From: Diphasiastrum complanatum
Lineage: Eukaryota; Streptophyta; Lycopodiopsida; Lycopodiales; Lycopodiaceae
Direction: 5' to 3'
Assembly: GCA_029204225.1 (NCBI GenBank)
Contig: CM055093.1
Coordinates: forward strand, 46,546,338 to 46,610,337
Length of the DNA: 64,000 nucleotides
In this document: positions 1 through 12,388 of the stretch, piece by piece
How the letters are laid out: every line of letters starts with the position of its first letter
Numbering within the stretch: position 1 is the first letter of the stretch
The notes under the pieces: model-generated
Seen by the model: only the letters and a program-made list of their open reading frames with translations
Databases searched by the model: none
Told to the model about the DNA's origin: nothing
Position numbers and translations under genes: made by a program

Positions 1-2779
1 AATAGAGGAAAACAAACAAGAAGGAAAAACAGCAGAAGAAGCACGCAATGCCCGAAAGTTCGCCAATCTGATACCATCAGCAGACGGGATAACTGAAACA
101 CCACTTGAGCGAGAAGCATGACTGAAATATAGAAGCGCATCTATGGAATAAAAAGAGCGAACAAACGGGATGAGCTGAGTGAGAGGACCGTGAGCCGCAC
201 GAAGTTCTTGGAAAATGGCCCCTTGTTTTTCAATCCCAATACCCCCTTTCCGAGTTTGAACAGGCGAGACCAACTCATGGTGGGCTTGCATTTATTGCAA
301 CCATGACAACATCCCAGCATGCAGCAAGAGTGGAGGAGTGGCAACGCACTCAATGGTTGCTCCATACATAGCTCACATGTCTTTAGGCCGCTTGCTATTG
401 AGGAATATTATATGGAAGAAAGGACTTTCAAACTTTGACTAGTTGAATCCAATCTTAAAATGCTCATTTTCAAAAGCCAAAATTTTGAGTGGCACATTAT
501 GCATTATCGTATGACACAGTGAAATATGCACCCATAAAACTCTATAGGTTTTGACTTTTTAAGTGCTCAAAGTCTTTCTTGAAAGTGCCCATCATCATCC
601 TTCTTTGCTATAACTATTGCATATCTACAATGAAGCACATCAACATGGTGCTCCTACATAGAGTCATGGGTTGAAGGAAACATTGTGAAATCATAATTAC
701 AGATACAAAATTATCACAACAACATGTAGGTCCACCACATGTAAAATTAACATTGATGGACTTCAATTATATGCTTGATACAACTTTTCCTTGGGGAATG
801 TGAAATAAATAGTCCTTAATCACATTCTATATTCGTTCAATTAATGATTCAAGAAAGATTGGGCAAAAACCTAGAAAGACATTATTTCTTGACTCAATTG
901 ATTCTTTAGACACTATATCAAGAGCTACTTTGAATTGATGAACTTTATAAGAATGGCATGCACATGCAAAATAATTCAAGGAGAGCTAGCATGGTTTATA
1001 TCTAGAATTGTTGGTCAAGTAAATGCAATCATACAAGATGGAAAGTGCAAAAACAATGGCCAAATATAAATGAGTTTATGAAATTTCTTTGAACACAACA
1101 TCCTCTTTGCTAAACCGCTTGAGTTTAATGATAACAAAAACAATGTACGCAATATTGCATTTAATGCATTCTTCTATCATTTCATTTTTAAAATAAGAAA
1201 TTTTCTTTTATACTAAGAAACAATAATCTATCTAGACTTTTCTTTCAATTTTTATATTGGCATATTCTATATTGTCATATGGCACTACTTTTTAGCATGA
1301 CATGATTACAACAAACAAAGAGCATAATAAGTATTTGTGGAAATACTTTTGATGAGAGTAAATGTTGCAATATGTTGCATGGCATCTATCTAACTTTTTT
1401 GGATTGATAACATGTGCATGAACGTCCTGACCTCATATTTATTGTAAATTTTTCAGAGGTATATGACCAATTGACAATGAATCTAGTGGCTCATCATACC
1501 AACAAAGATAATCCCAAAGCCAATAATGGAAAATCACATGATACCCTGTAACTAGTCTTGCTAGTTTTGCTCCCTTTGTAAATATGTTCTCAGTTCTTAC
1601 TTCCAAGACAGGTTGTCTATATCTTTTCTACATGAAGAATAAGTGAAGTTTTTTCACCATCTTAATTCATGGATTCAATTAATGGCGGTCACAACGATGA
1701 ATTAGGGTACTTATTTATATCAGTCTAAAATGTATACATATAGTAATATTTCTTGAAGCATAAAGTAGTTTAGATTTTGCATGTGGCATGCATGGTCGCG
1801 TCATATCAATATGTGGTGTGCATGTGTGTCCATGAACCTATTAGGTGTGTTTGTGTGCAAGGGATTGGGTAGGTGCAAGCAGCTTGCATGTGAGGACATC
1901 ACTCAACAAAACTAGTGCACATGAATTGGTTGAAGTTGAACAAGGCTGACATGGCTATGTACCCGATGTCAATAAGAAACATCTGTTAATATCAGATAAT
2001 CAGGTTCTTGCTCTCAAAATTCTTGACATCACGGCTTGAGTATATGTATTGTCTCCATGGTTAAGAGTAAACATTACCATGCTTTATATAGGAAGCTGGA
2101 TTGTCAAAAGTCAAGTTTGTTAAGAAGCCTTGATACATGCTCAACTTATTCGTGTTACTTGTCAAATTGAAGTAACTTTCGCTCTACTTCCTTACCTTGA
2201 ATTTATTGTGAACCTTATTCTAAATAGAGCTCAAAACTGCTGATTGCAGCCTTTATGTCACTAATGTGGCAATATCAGAACAGCGCTTTTTTCTAAGTCC
2301 ATAAGTAACAAAAAGACGCTCGATCCATGCAACTATGACCTCCGATGTCTCAACTAAACCCAATAACATTACTACCCCCTTTCAAATAAAATGAAACAAG
2401 AGCTTAGCTCCATGAACTGATTCAAAATAGTGAAACCTAGAGATAGACGCATGTATCTTAAGCGTGTAATTTGCAATCGATAGACGCATGTATCTTAAAA
2501 AGTGGGTGTAATTTGCAATCTTCTGAATCAGAACATTGTCGGTGGTGAGTCATGATGAACATAACCCGAGTTAGTTTGAAATTTGTCCACAAATGCACAT
2601 AGCATACATTAAAATATCTCCGACTGATAAGAGTCCTGCATGTAACGTCATTCAGATGAGTATACTAAGATCCACCCACTAGTAATGGCATTTGGTTGAA
2701 GGTGCATTTGAACTTGTTGCAAAGGTTACATTGCAGAGCTGCTCTCAGCACGTGAAGAATGGCAATATTTGTTTTCCGA
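1..2779. other. 3' flank of the ZML gene, no recognisable gene
   Basis: This is AT-rich sequence with scattered stops in all frames. Bases 2-118 are open on the plus strand but match nothing I recognise, and stops follow. A short direct repeat of about 40 bp containing 'atagacgcatgtatctta' occurs at about 2443 and 2482. The 3' UTR of the ZML transcript should lie just left of 2780; I could not fix a polyadenylation site. Confidence 0.6.
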
Positions 2780-2875
2780 CTAGCCTGCTGCGCTAACTTG
2801 GGCTGCTCCATTTGCTGATATACCAAGAACCTCCCTTTCATGTTCCAACTGGTGGTGAGATCCTGTTGAATCATT
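2780..2875 (-). CDS. ZML: ZML exon 7: C-terminus and stop
   Basis: This exon has 96 nt: 31 codons and TAG at 2782-2780. The acceptor TGTTTCAG|AATGATTC is good and the phase (0) fits exon 6. The encoded tail ([18 protein letters not shown], then [13 protein letters not shown]) is not recognisable by itself, because ZML C-termini vary. It is accepted on phase, position 251 nt after exon 6, and the open frame ending in a stop. Another terminal exon to the left of the window cannot be fully excluded. Confidence 0.72.
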   Translation of the reverse strand, partial: NDSTGSHHQLEHEREVLGISANGAAQVSAAG

Positions 2876-3217
2876 CTGAAACATCCACCATCTTCAGAAA
2901 TAGAAGTTGACTATGAAAGCCATTACAACAAACTTCCAAAACAATGGGCCAGAATAGAACGTGTAAACCAAGAGCTAGCTTGATGGCCATTCTAAAACGA
3001 CATAAAAAGTTGAGCTCGTAAGCAAATTTATTGTGTAAGGCAAGTGAAGCAAAATAAATCACAGCAGATCTTCAAAAGATATTTATAGAAGATATGTCAT
3101 AGGCTACATAGAGAGAAAAAACTTACATGGGGAATGGCATGAGATTGTTGCAAAGTTATGAATGGAGCTTTGGAAAGATCCCTAAGAACTCCCTGTGATC
3201 AAATGATGACTGAAATT

Positions 3218-3280
<63 letters not shown>

Positions 3281-6200
3281 ATGAGGTTTGTTCATATAAT
3301 AACCACACCTCTTAAACCATTGAAACTAGTGCTAACTTGTGGATGACTCAACAAAGGGACTTTAATGTCGAGGTAATATGATACACATGCAAGCCTATAT
3401 GCCTATGAGAACTTGATGAATGTCATGCAAAAAGTTGGAGTTTCAACTCGGATGGAGATGGGAGGAGGCCAAGTGGGGGAAAGAGGAAGGCTGGGCGGAG
3501 GAGAGAGGAGGGCCAGCATTAGAGGAGATTTCAATTCCAAAAGGGCTTTATACGAATTCGAGCCATAGTAATAGAATGTTAGAGAAAGACGTTTAATTTG
3601 TGTGGTTGGCTCATTTTTTGAAGTATATTAATAACGCACATGAAACAAAGCACGTGCCACAAGCAAAAGAATATGCCCTCCAAAATTTCATGTGTAAAGG
3701 AGTACACAACTCCTAAAGCCCATGCTCAATATTTGTGATCAAAGTTTTACATAAATAGAACCTCTAGTCTTTTAGATTTCGTCACACTAATTTGCATTGC
3801 ACTTTCTCGATTACTTGTGAGTCTTCTTGAGAATGACATTCAAGAGCTTTGTGAGGAAATTTTAACAACGTGGGCTCTCTTTGCAACTTCTTATTGATGT
3901 TATATGTCTTGTTCTTGTAGGTGCTGATAGCTTCTTGTAAAGTTCAAGTTTGTTGTTATTCTATTTCCCCTTTAATTACTAGATGATATTGTTGTAGATT
4001 ACAATGTAGTTGATGTTTGTAGCTTCTCGGCTACAATGTTCCCTCTAAAATTAAAAGTAATAATGTTACCTTTTTACTTTGTCAGATTGTTATATGAGAT
4101 TTGAGCAATAGAGAGTACTCTAAATTTTCAAACAAAAGCAAGCTCACATATTTTATTTTATCTTGGTACTGATACCTATAGACAATTGTTGATGTGGCAT
4201 ATTGCTATCACGAGAGGAATTGTATTTTTGGCAAGAGAACTTGCCAATTCTTGTGTGATTCCAATATGTAAGGATATTTGATGTGTCAAATTTCCATCAC
4301 ACAAGCATCTACATTTTGGTAAGAAAACTTGCATTTTGGTAAAAAAGAATAGTATTATGAAATAAAAATGCAAGCTCTAGATTTTCATAGAATCATGCAA
4401 AGATATGAACATTCCATCATATTCTATGCAAAGAGAAGATCAATTTTGCTCTCCATCAGAGTTCAAATAAGAAAGTTATGATAAATCAAAGATTTATACC
4501 ATACTAGCACAAGATAAACATGTGATGACGTGGCATATCTCCACCACGTGAGGATCTACATCCTGGTAAAGAGAACTTGTCTATTCTCGCGTTATGGCGA
4601 TGTACGACATCCTCAAAATCTTTGATTTACCATAATTTTCTTATTTGAACTCAGATCGAGATGAGGTAAAAAGCAATAATGATCTACTCTTGGCATAGAA
4701 TCCGATGGAATGATCATATCTTACATGTGATTCTATAAAAATATCGATAATTTTTAGGAAAGTTCTACTCATCCTTAGATTAATGGTTAATGTTGTTGTA
4801 GATGATGTTTTGCAGCTTCTTGCCGGCTGGCTCATGTATATAGATGAACGGCTATTGTTGTTGAAGATTGGTCTACTTGTATAATATATCTCTGCAAAAC
4901 TTGTTATGTTTCACAGTTCACTTCGTTACAAATGATTAGATATCATATTGATCACCTTTTTGTGTAAAAGTTAGGGCTTGGAAGTCGAGGCTAAACCTTG
5001 TAGAGGTTCAAGTCCTCTTCCCTTAAACTGTAGAAATCAAAATTGGAAGCTGGATTTGCATTTTGCTTTTATGCTTCTTTCATATTTGAAAATGCAAATT
5101 CAAAAAATGCAGTTTCACTACATTTGGCGTAACCATATGGAATCCAAACTGCTCCAGAATTGAACCAAATAAAAGATAAATAATAGCTTTTCAAATTTGC
5201 AATGATAGATCCTACCAAAGATAATATAAAACAAAGTTTAATTTAGTTTAAAAAGTGCTGAGAAATCTGCAATGAAAAATCACCAATCAAAGACGGTTGA
5301 ACTAAATAAAACTAGAAAACTTCAATCCAAAGATGGTCTCAAAACTTAAGAGAGACCAAAAACTGCCTAAAAACTTTGAAAAAAAAATTTTGGACAATGG
5401 CCCAAGAACAGTAAAAAATGGCTGAATATGGCATTTGCCACCATATGTGGGGTCAAAATTGTTATGTTTGCATTGTTTAGCCTAGTAACTCCTTGAAAAG
5501 GTTTAAACAACGTATTCAATGGAATACGACATCTTCTAGTGACTAATCCAAATCTTTGCTCCTCACACGCGCACACACCCAACAATGGAGACCCAATTTC
5601 CAAAAGAAGAGAATGAAGGCACTTGTCCCGTAACTGGCTACTTGGACTAGCCGGGTAGCCACACGTAGGAAAAATCAGATGTACGGTGTTATTTATAGCA
5701 TTTGTTATATTCAAGGGCATGTCTCAAGTTTGTCAGTCAAATTTGGCCATACTAGGCCTAACTGTAGTTTGAGGAAGGATGACTTCATTGGCATGTACAG
5801 CCCTTGTAGGGATAAGATGATGTAGGGTTAAAAAGAGTTTAGAGAGAGAGGGAGGTATAAGACACTCTTTGTTAACGAAGTCATTAATCTCTAATGTCCA
5901 CCAAAGGGAGACATCCTTTTTCCAAGTGCCCCAATGGAGTGATCAGTTCCATGATCCATCCATGTAAGCAAATCTTTGTTCCTTAGTGTAAACATCTTCA
6001 ACAATTTAGTTAAACCATGTGCTGCTTTGTCATAAAGTGTCTTGAGACTTGAGTAGTGGAGATGTCCAAACATCTCATGCCAAAGATGACTTTGCTCAGC
6101 TTTTTGTAGCATGAACACTTGATGATCCGTCCGACACAACTTGCAACTCGCACACTTGCCATCACTTCAAATTCCTTCTTCCACCAGTTTGAGATTGTTC

Positions 6201-7262
6201 TTGATGTCTTTCACTAGAAACTTATCTTTGAGAACTCAACCCACAATTCTTGATCAGTTATGGATCCCGCCAATAACAAGTTTCTTTGACGTTTTGGGAT
6301 GCGGATGCATTATATGACTCCCTTTTATTTCTTCATCAAGCTCAATTAAGATATCACCACATCCCTCAATATCTTGTGTGCAATCATCGCAAATCTGTTT
6401 CTGGTATGAGGAGAACCACCCTCTATGTGAAATCATATGAGAAGATGCACCCCAAATCTGCATACTACTCAATCTCACTTGAATTAGTTTCGTTTGTTAT
6501 GAATAGGAACAAGCTTTTCTTCATCTTGGCTCAACAAAATTCGTAAATTGGCTGTGGGATCAGTTGGAAAATCTACTACAAATTCCTCTCCCTCTTCCTC
6601 CATGCTTTGTGCATATTGTATAGCACAGCAATTTTACAACAGTAAAAACAGCCTCCTCTCTTTGATTTGCATTTAAGACATGCTAGAATCTACACTCAAA
6701 TTCAACATGCCCAGATTTTCCAGAATAAAAATGATTTCCCCCTCTTTTGTTATTTATTGAATGTGCTTCTTTCTTGTCAATTAGTGGAGACCTGTGAATA
6801 TAATCCTTCCTCTACCTCTGCCTCTTGGAAATGAAATTATAGAGAATGCACAACTCATCAATTTGACACTAGAACCATGTCCACCTTGCAGTAGAATTCT
6901 GGAAACTTCATTAAAGGAGGGTGGTTCAGATTTGTTAGAAATAAATGACTATGCTGAAGTTAATCCATAGGTTACTTTGACTCAAAAGGTCGAGATTTGT
7001 GTAACCATGGGTATTTAGTTATTTAGGCCATCTTAAGTTCAGTTGGACCCAGTTTTGGTCATGTACTGATTCGTGGGTCCTTAGGGGTCTAATTTGGTTT
7101 AGGGGCCCTATCTTGACTTTTGGGGGTGCCCTACATTTACTAAGTGGTTAACCTTAGGGTTTGGTGGCATCTGGCGACATCCAGGTAGAGTACTTAGATG
7201 CTCATTGTGTATTCCATTTTGGACAGTTTGGCTAAGCATTGCTCTCCATTGCTCTTGTTGTT

Positions 7263-7338
<76 letters not shown>

Positions 7339-10300
7339 AGTTGGGCGCCCAGCCTCTTCTCTCTTGTTTCTTGTGGAGATTGATTGATAACTAGATCTTG
7401 GTGACTTGACTCTTGCTTTCCTACATGGTATCAGAGCTACCGGATCTGCAGCAAGCTTGTTTGTTGGCGCTCTACCAGAAGAGGAGCTTCTCTGCTTTTT
7501 GTTGTGAAATTTCAGCATCCTGCTGATCTTTCCAAGTGGAGTTTGGATCAGCTTCTGTCTCTCTTTACAGGTTGGAGGAGGGCGCCCATCAGAGATCTTG
7601 GAGGAGCAATTTGTGGCACCCAAAAATCAGAATCTCAAATCTGATTTTTAAGCAACCAGTTTTCAACAAGTTTTGTTTGGAGGAGGGCGCCCAGAAATCT
7701 GCTACTGATTTTTGGTTGTGGTGTCTCCTTATCTTGCTGTTTTTGTTTTCAGGTTTGCATTTGTGTAGGAGGGTGCCCAAAATTCAGCCAACCCTATTCA
7801 GGGTTAGGTCAACTTGTGGCTGGAAATTTGCAGATTCTCAGCAAGCAGTAGGGCACTTTCAATAGCCCTATTGGAGTGTGTGTTGATCACGCTATTTGGC
7901 TTCTTAATTGGGTTTCGGTGTAGGCTTCAATCAAAGCTAACCTAATTTTCAAGAAGCTGGTTTTTTTGTGCAGAAAGATAGCCATCTATCCATTATCTTT
8001 TGGGCACTTTGGTTGCAGATTGAAAGACATCTCGTGCTCCTACTTTCAGCTCTTTGTTTGCTGCAAAGTTTGTGAGTAGATGTGGTTGTGGAAAGGCTCT
8101 CTTTCCTATCTACTACAAGCTGAAATTCTGTTGGAGGTAATGGCTAAAGAATCGGAAGCTATCGGTTCTTTGTTTAGTGAAGATCGGTTGGATGGCACAA
8201 CTACTCCTTGGGGAGTTACATGATGAAGAATCTTCTCATAGCGAAAGGGCTGTAAGATTTCGTCAATGGTGATGAGGAAAGGCCTTTGTCTTTGGCACCT
8301 CCTACACCTCGTGGATCATCATCAACATCATCTTCTCCATTTCGGAAGAACAAAAGAACTGGGATAGAAGGGATGCACAAGCACATTCTATGGTTGCTCT
8401 TGTTGTGAAAAGAACTATTTTACCTCATATTAGGTCTTGTAAGACATCTAAAAGTGCGTGGGATACACTTTATACTATGTATAGAGTCAAAAATCCAGCA
8501 AGAGTGGTGTATCTCAGAATCAACTTTCTTTGTTGAAGATGCAAGAAGGGGATCAAGTGACCAATCACTTGACGAAGATCAAGGATCTTCGTGAGGAGCT
8601 TCTCAATATTGATGAGATAATTGAGGATGCTCAATTTGTTTCCATTACTCTCAACTCATTACCTTCATCTTATCTTCCATTCGTTTCATCTTTGAATATC
8701 TCTCTTAGGGGACAGCAACTCTCCTTTGATGAACTTGTTGGGCTGCTTCTTCAAGAGGAGCAAACGAGGCAAAATTTTGCGGGTGACACTCAACAAGATC
8801 AAGCTTTCTTCACGAAAGGCAAGGGCAAAGGCAAGTCAAAAGGAAAGGGAAAGTCTCCCTCCAAGGATGAGCAAAAGTCTGTTGGAGGTCAAAATGTCAA
8901 CACTCAAAAGAAGAAAGGGAAGTGCCATTATTGCAAGAAGTATGGGCACTTCATCAAGGATTGTAAGAAGAAGCTTGCAAAAGAGGAGAGTAAAGGAATT
9001 GATACTAGTGCTTCACTTGTTACTTTGGGGCAAGAGCTTGAAGCTAGTGGTGATCTCTTCAACCAAGACTATGCTTTTGTGTCTAATATTGCTTCTACTA
9101 GTACTTCTACATCTATGAGGAATTCAGGTTCTGTTTTGCAAGTTGCTGATTTTCAGCCCATTGAGTGGGTGATTGATAGTGGTGCTACTCGTCCATATGA
9201 CTTCTCGCAAAGAAGCATTCACTAAATTAGTGAAAGTGCAAAATGGAAGTAAGGTACAATGTGCGGATGATGCATCTTATTCTATTCATGGAATTGGAAT
9301 TGTAGCCATCATTCTGCCTAATGGTGAAGAAAAGTACATTAAAACAGAGAAGATAAGTGTCTTGTCAAGGATCCTAAAAGATCACTCTTGATTATTGTTT
9401 CGGGAACAATGCATGTTGGCTTACTCATTATGGATACCTATGAGTGTCGAATTTCCTCTACATGTCTTGTTGCTTCTACATCACAATCATTGGAGTTGGC
9501 TAAATTGTGGCACGCAAGGTTTGGACATCTCAACTTTGCAAGTTTAAAGAAGCTGAAGACATTTAATATGGTAGAAGACATTCCTACTATTGAGCAGCCG
9601 GAAGGGCATGTATGCGAGGGGTGCATACTTGGAAAGTTTCAAAAGAAACCTTTTCCAATTGATGGAACTATAAGGGTTCTTGATAAATTTGATTTGGTCC
9701 ATAGTGATGTTTGTGGTCCAATGAGGACCGAATCCATTGGAAAGTGCATCTATTTTGTGACTTTTATTGATGACTTTTCCCGTTTTACATGGGTCTATCC
9801 TATGAAGGCTAAATCGGAAGTTTTTCAACATTTCAAAGATTTTCTAGCAATGGTGGAAAATCGTTTTGGGCATTCTTTGAAGACCCTACGCACCGATCGA
9901 GGAGGGGAATACATTCAGAACACGTTCGGTGCATTTCTTTGAGAGAAGGGAATTCTACATCAAATGACAACTCCCTATACGCCTCAACAAAATGGTGTTG
10001 CCAAGCGAAAGAATCGCACACTTATGGAGATCGCCTGTTGCTTGCTCAAAGCAAAGGGGCTGCCTCACAAGTTTTGGGCTGAAGCGGTTATAACGGCAAC
10101 ATACATAAGCAATCATTGTCCTACTAAAGCATTGAAAGTATTAACTCCTTATGAAGTTTGGTATGGGAAGAAGCCTTCAATCTCTCACTTTTGCATTTTT
10201 GGTTGTACGGCTTATGCTTTTGTTCCGGATAAACTTCGTACAAAGCTTGAGGATAAAGGAGTTAAATGCATTTTTGTTGGCTATAGTAGTGAAAGCAAAG

Positions 10301-12326
10301 GCTATAGGCTGTTCAATTTGAGCACTAAAGAGATTACTATTAGTCATGATGTGCATTTTGATGAAAAGAATTCATTGGATGTGGCCCCAACTCATATCTT
10401 GAAGTGAATGTTTAAGTTTTTCCAGATTTGGTACCATCTATTGCTGGAGATAAGGGGCAGCAATCAACCAGTTTCGACTGCCCAACACCTCATCAAGTTT
10501 AAAGCCTAATGTTCATCAAGAACCACCCATTGTTGCTCATAATCAGCCTGCAGGAACTGTTGGACAGCAAGGACCAGTTTTGGAAGATCTTGGACAGCCA
10601 ATTGCGGTGTCGGGGGATCTTGGACAGCAATTTGTAAGAGACATGGCTGTTGGACAGCCCAAAACAGTCCCACGATGGCTGTTATCGACTTTGCGGGACA
10701 GCAAAGTAAGTTCATTTTATGATGGAAAGACACGTGCCTCTACAAAATCAGTGGACTATGCTGATTTTTCATATTTTGCTCTTACATCTCATGGAGATAT
10801 TGTGGAAGAACCTGATTTTTATGAGCAGGCCAAGGGAGTAAAATGTTGGGAAGATGCGATGCAAGATGTGTATGACTCACTTATGAAGAACCAGATTTGG
10901 GTTCTTGTTGATCTTCCTCATGGGAAGAAGGCAATTGGTTCTAAATGGGTATACAAAATCAAGTATAAGGCAGATGGTACCATTGAAAGGTACAAGGCAA
11001 GGCTCGTTGCCAAAGGGGATTGATTATGAGGAGATTTTTTCTCCTACTGCTCGGATGACTACCGTGAGGATAGTAACCTCTTTGGCTGCACATTTTGGTG
11101 GGCGTTTGCGGCAACTTGACATAAAGACAGCATTCCTCAATGGTGATCTCAATGAGGAAGTGTACCTTCAACAACCTGCTGGTTTTTTGGTTGAAGGCCA
11201 AGAAGATAAAGTTTGTCTTCTCAAGAAGGCACTTTATGGACTGAAGCAAGCCCCGAGGATGTGGTATCAAAAGATACATGCCTACTTTTGTGATCGTGGG
11301 TTTACTAATAGTCCTAGCGAATCTACTCTTTATGTCAAGCATACTTCAAATTATATCATTATTACGGGAAGTAATGAGCAGCAGATTGATGCCGTAATAC
11401 TTGATCTTGGTATGGTTTTTGAAACCTCAGATTTAGGCCTATTGCACTTTTATCTTGGTCTTGAATTTGTACAAGAAGGGGTTGGAATTTTCATCTCTCA
11501 AGAACGTTACATTGGGCAGATTTTGAAGCGGTTCAAGATGGAAGATTGCAAGCCGGTTGCTACACCTATGGAGACAGGCCTGAAATTAAGTAGTCAAGGT
11601 GATGAAGCTCTCATTTACCTATGTAATTCAAGACCGGACATTTCTTATAGTGTCTCACTCATGAGTCAATTCATGCATGCCCCGATGACATCACAAAGCA
11701 TTGAAGAGGATCTTTCGATATCTTCAAGGAACAAGAAGTCATGGACTTGCTTGTGATGATGCATGTTTGGTTGGTTTTAGTGACTCGGATTGGGGTGGAG
11801 ATCAAGACACTAGACGCTCTACAAGTGGACATTGCTTTTTCCATGGAAATTCTGCAATTTCGTGGTCAAGTAAAAAGCAGCCCACTGTTGCTACTTCTTC
11901 TAGTGAGGCAGAATATAGAGCGATATTTTCAGCCACAACGGAGTGTTTATGGCTGAGAAGACTACTTGTTGACATAAAGTTTGGCGAGCCCTCAGCCACT
12001 CTTATCTTGAGTGATAGTCAAAGTGCTATTGCCATTGCACGGAATCCTGTTTTTCATGCGAGAACGAAGCACATTGAGATCCATTATCACTTTGTTCGGG
12101 AGAGACTTCATGATGGCGACATTTTATTTGAGTATTGTCCTACAGAGGATAATATTGCGGACCTTTTCAATAAGGCATTGCCTAGAGTCAGATCTGAAGC
12201 TTTATGCAAAGCTTTAAATTTCATACCACCTGTTGGTTTAATTACATAGTGAAGATTTCAGTTTTTGCATTGTCATTTAAGAAGGGTGTTAGAAATAAAT
12301 GACTATGCTGAAGTTAATCCATAGGT

Positions 12327-12388
<62 letters not shown>

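Noticed and set aside
7108-7865. Frames across the copia A LTR and leader
   Set aside because: They run over the CT tract and the untranslated leader; no gag or other motif.
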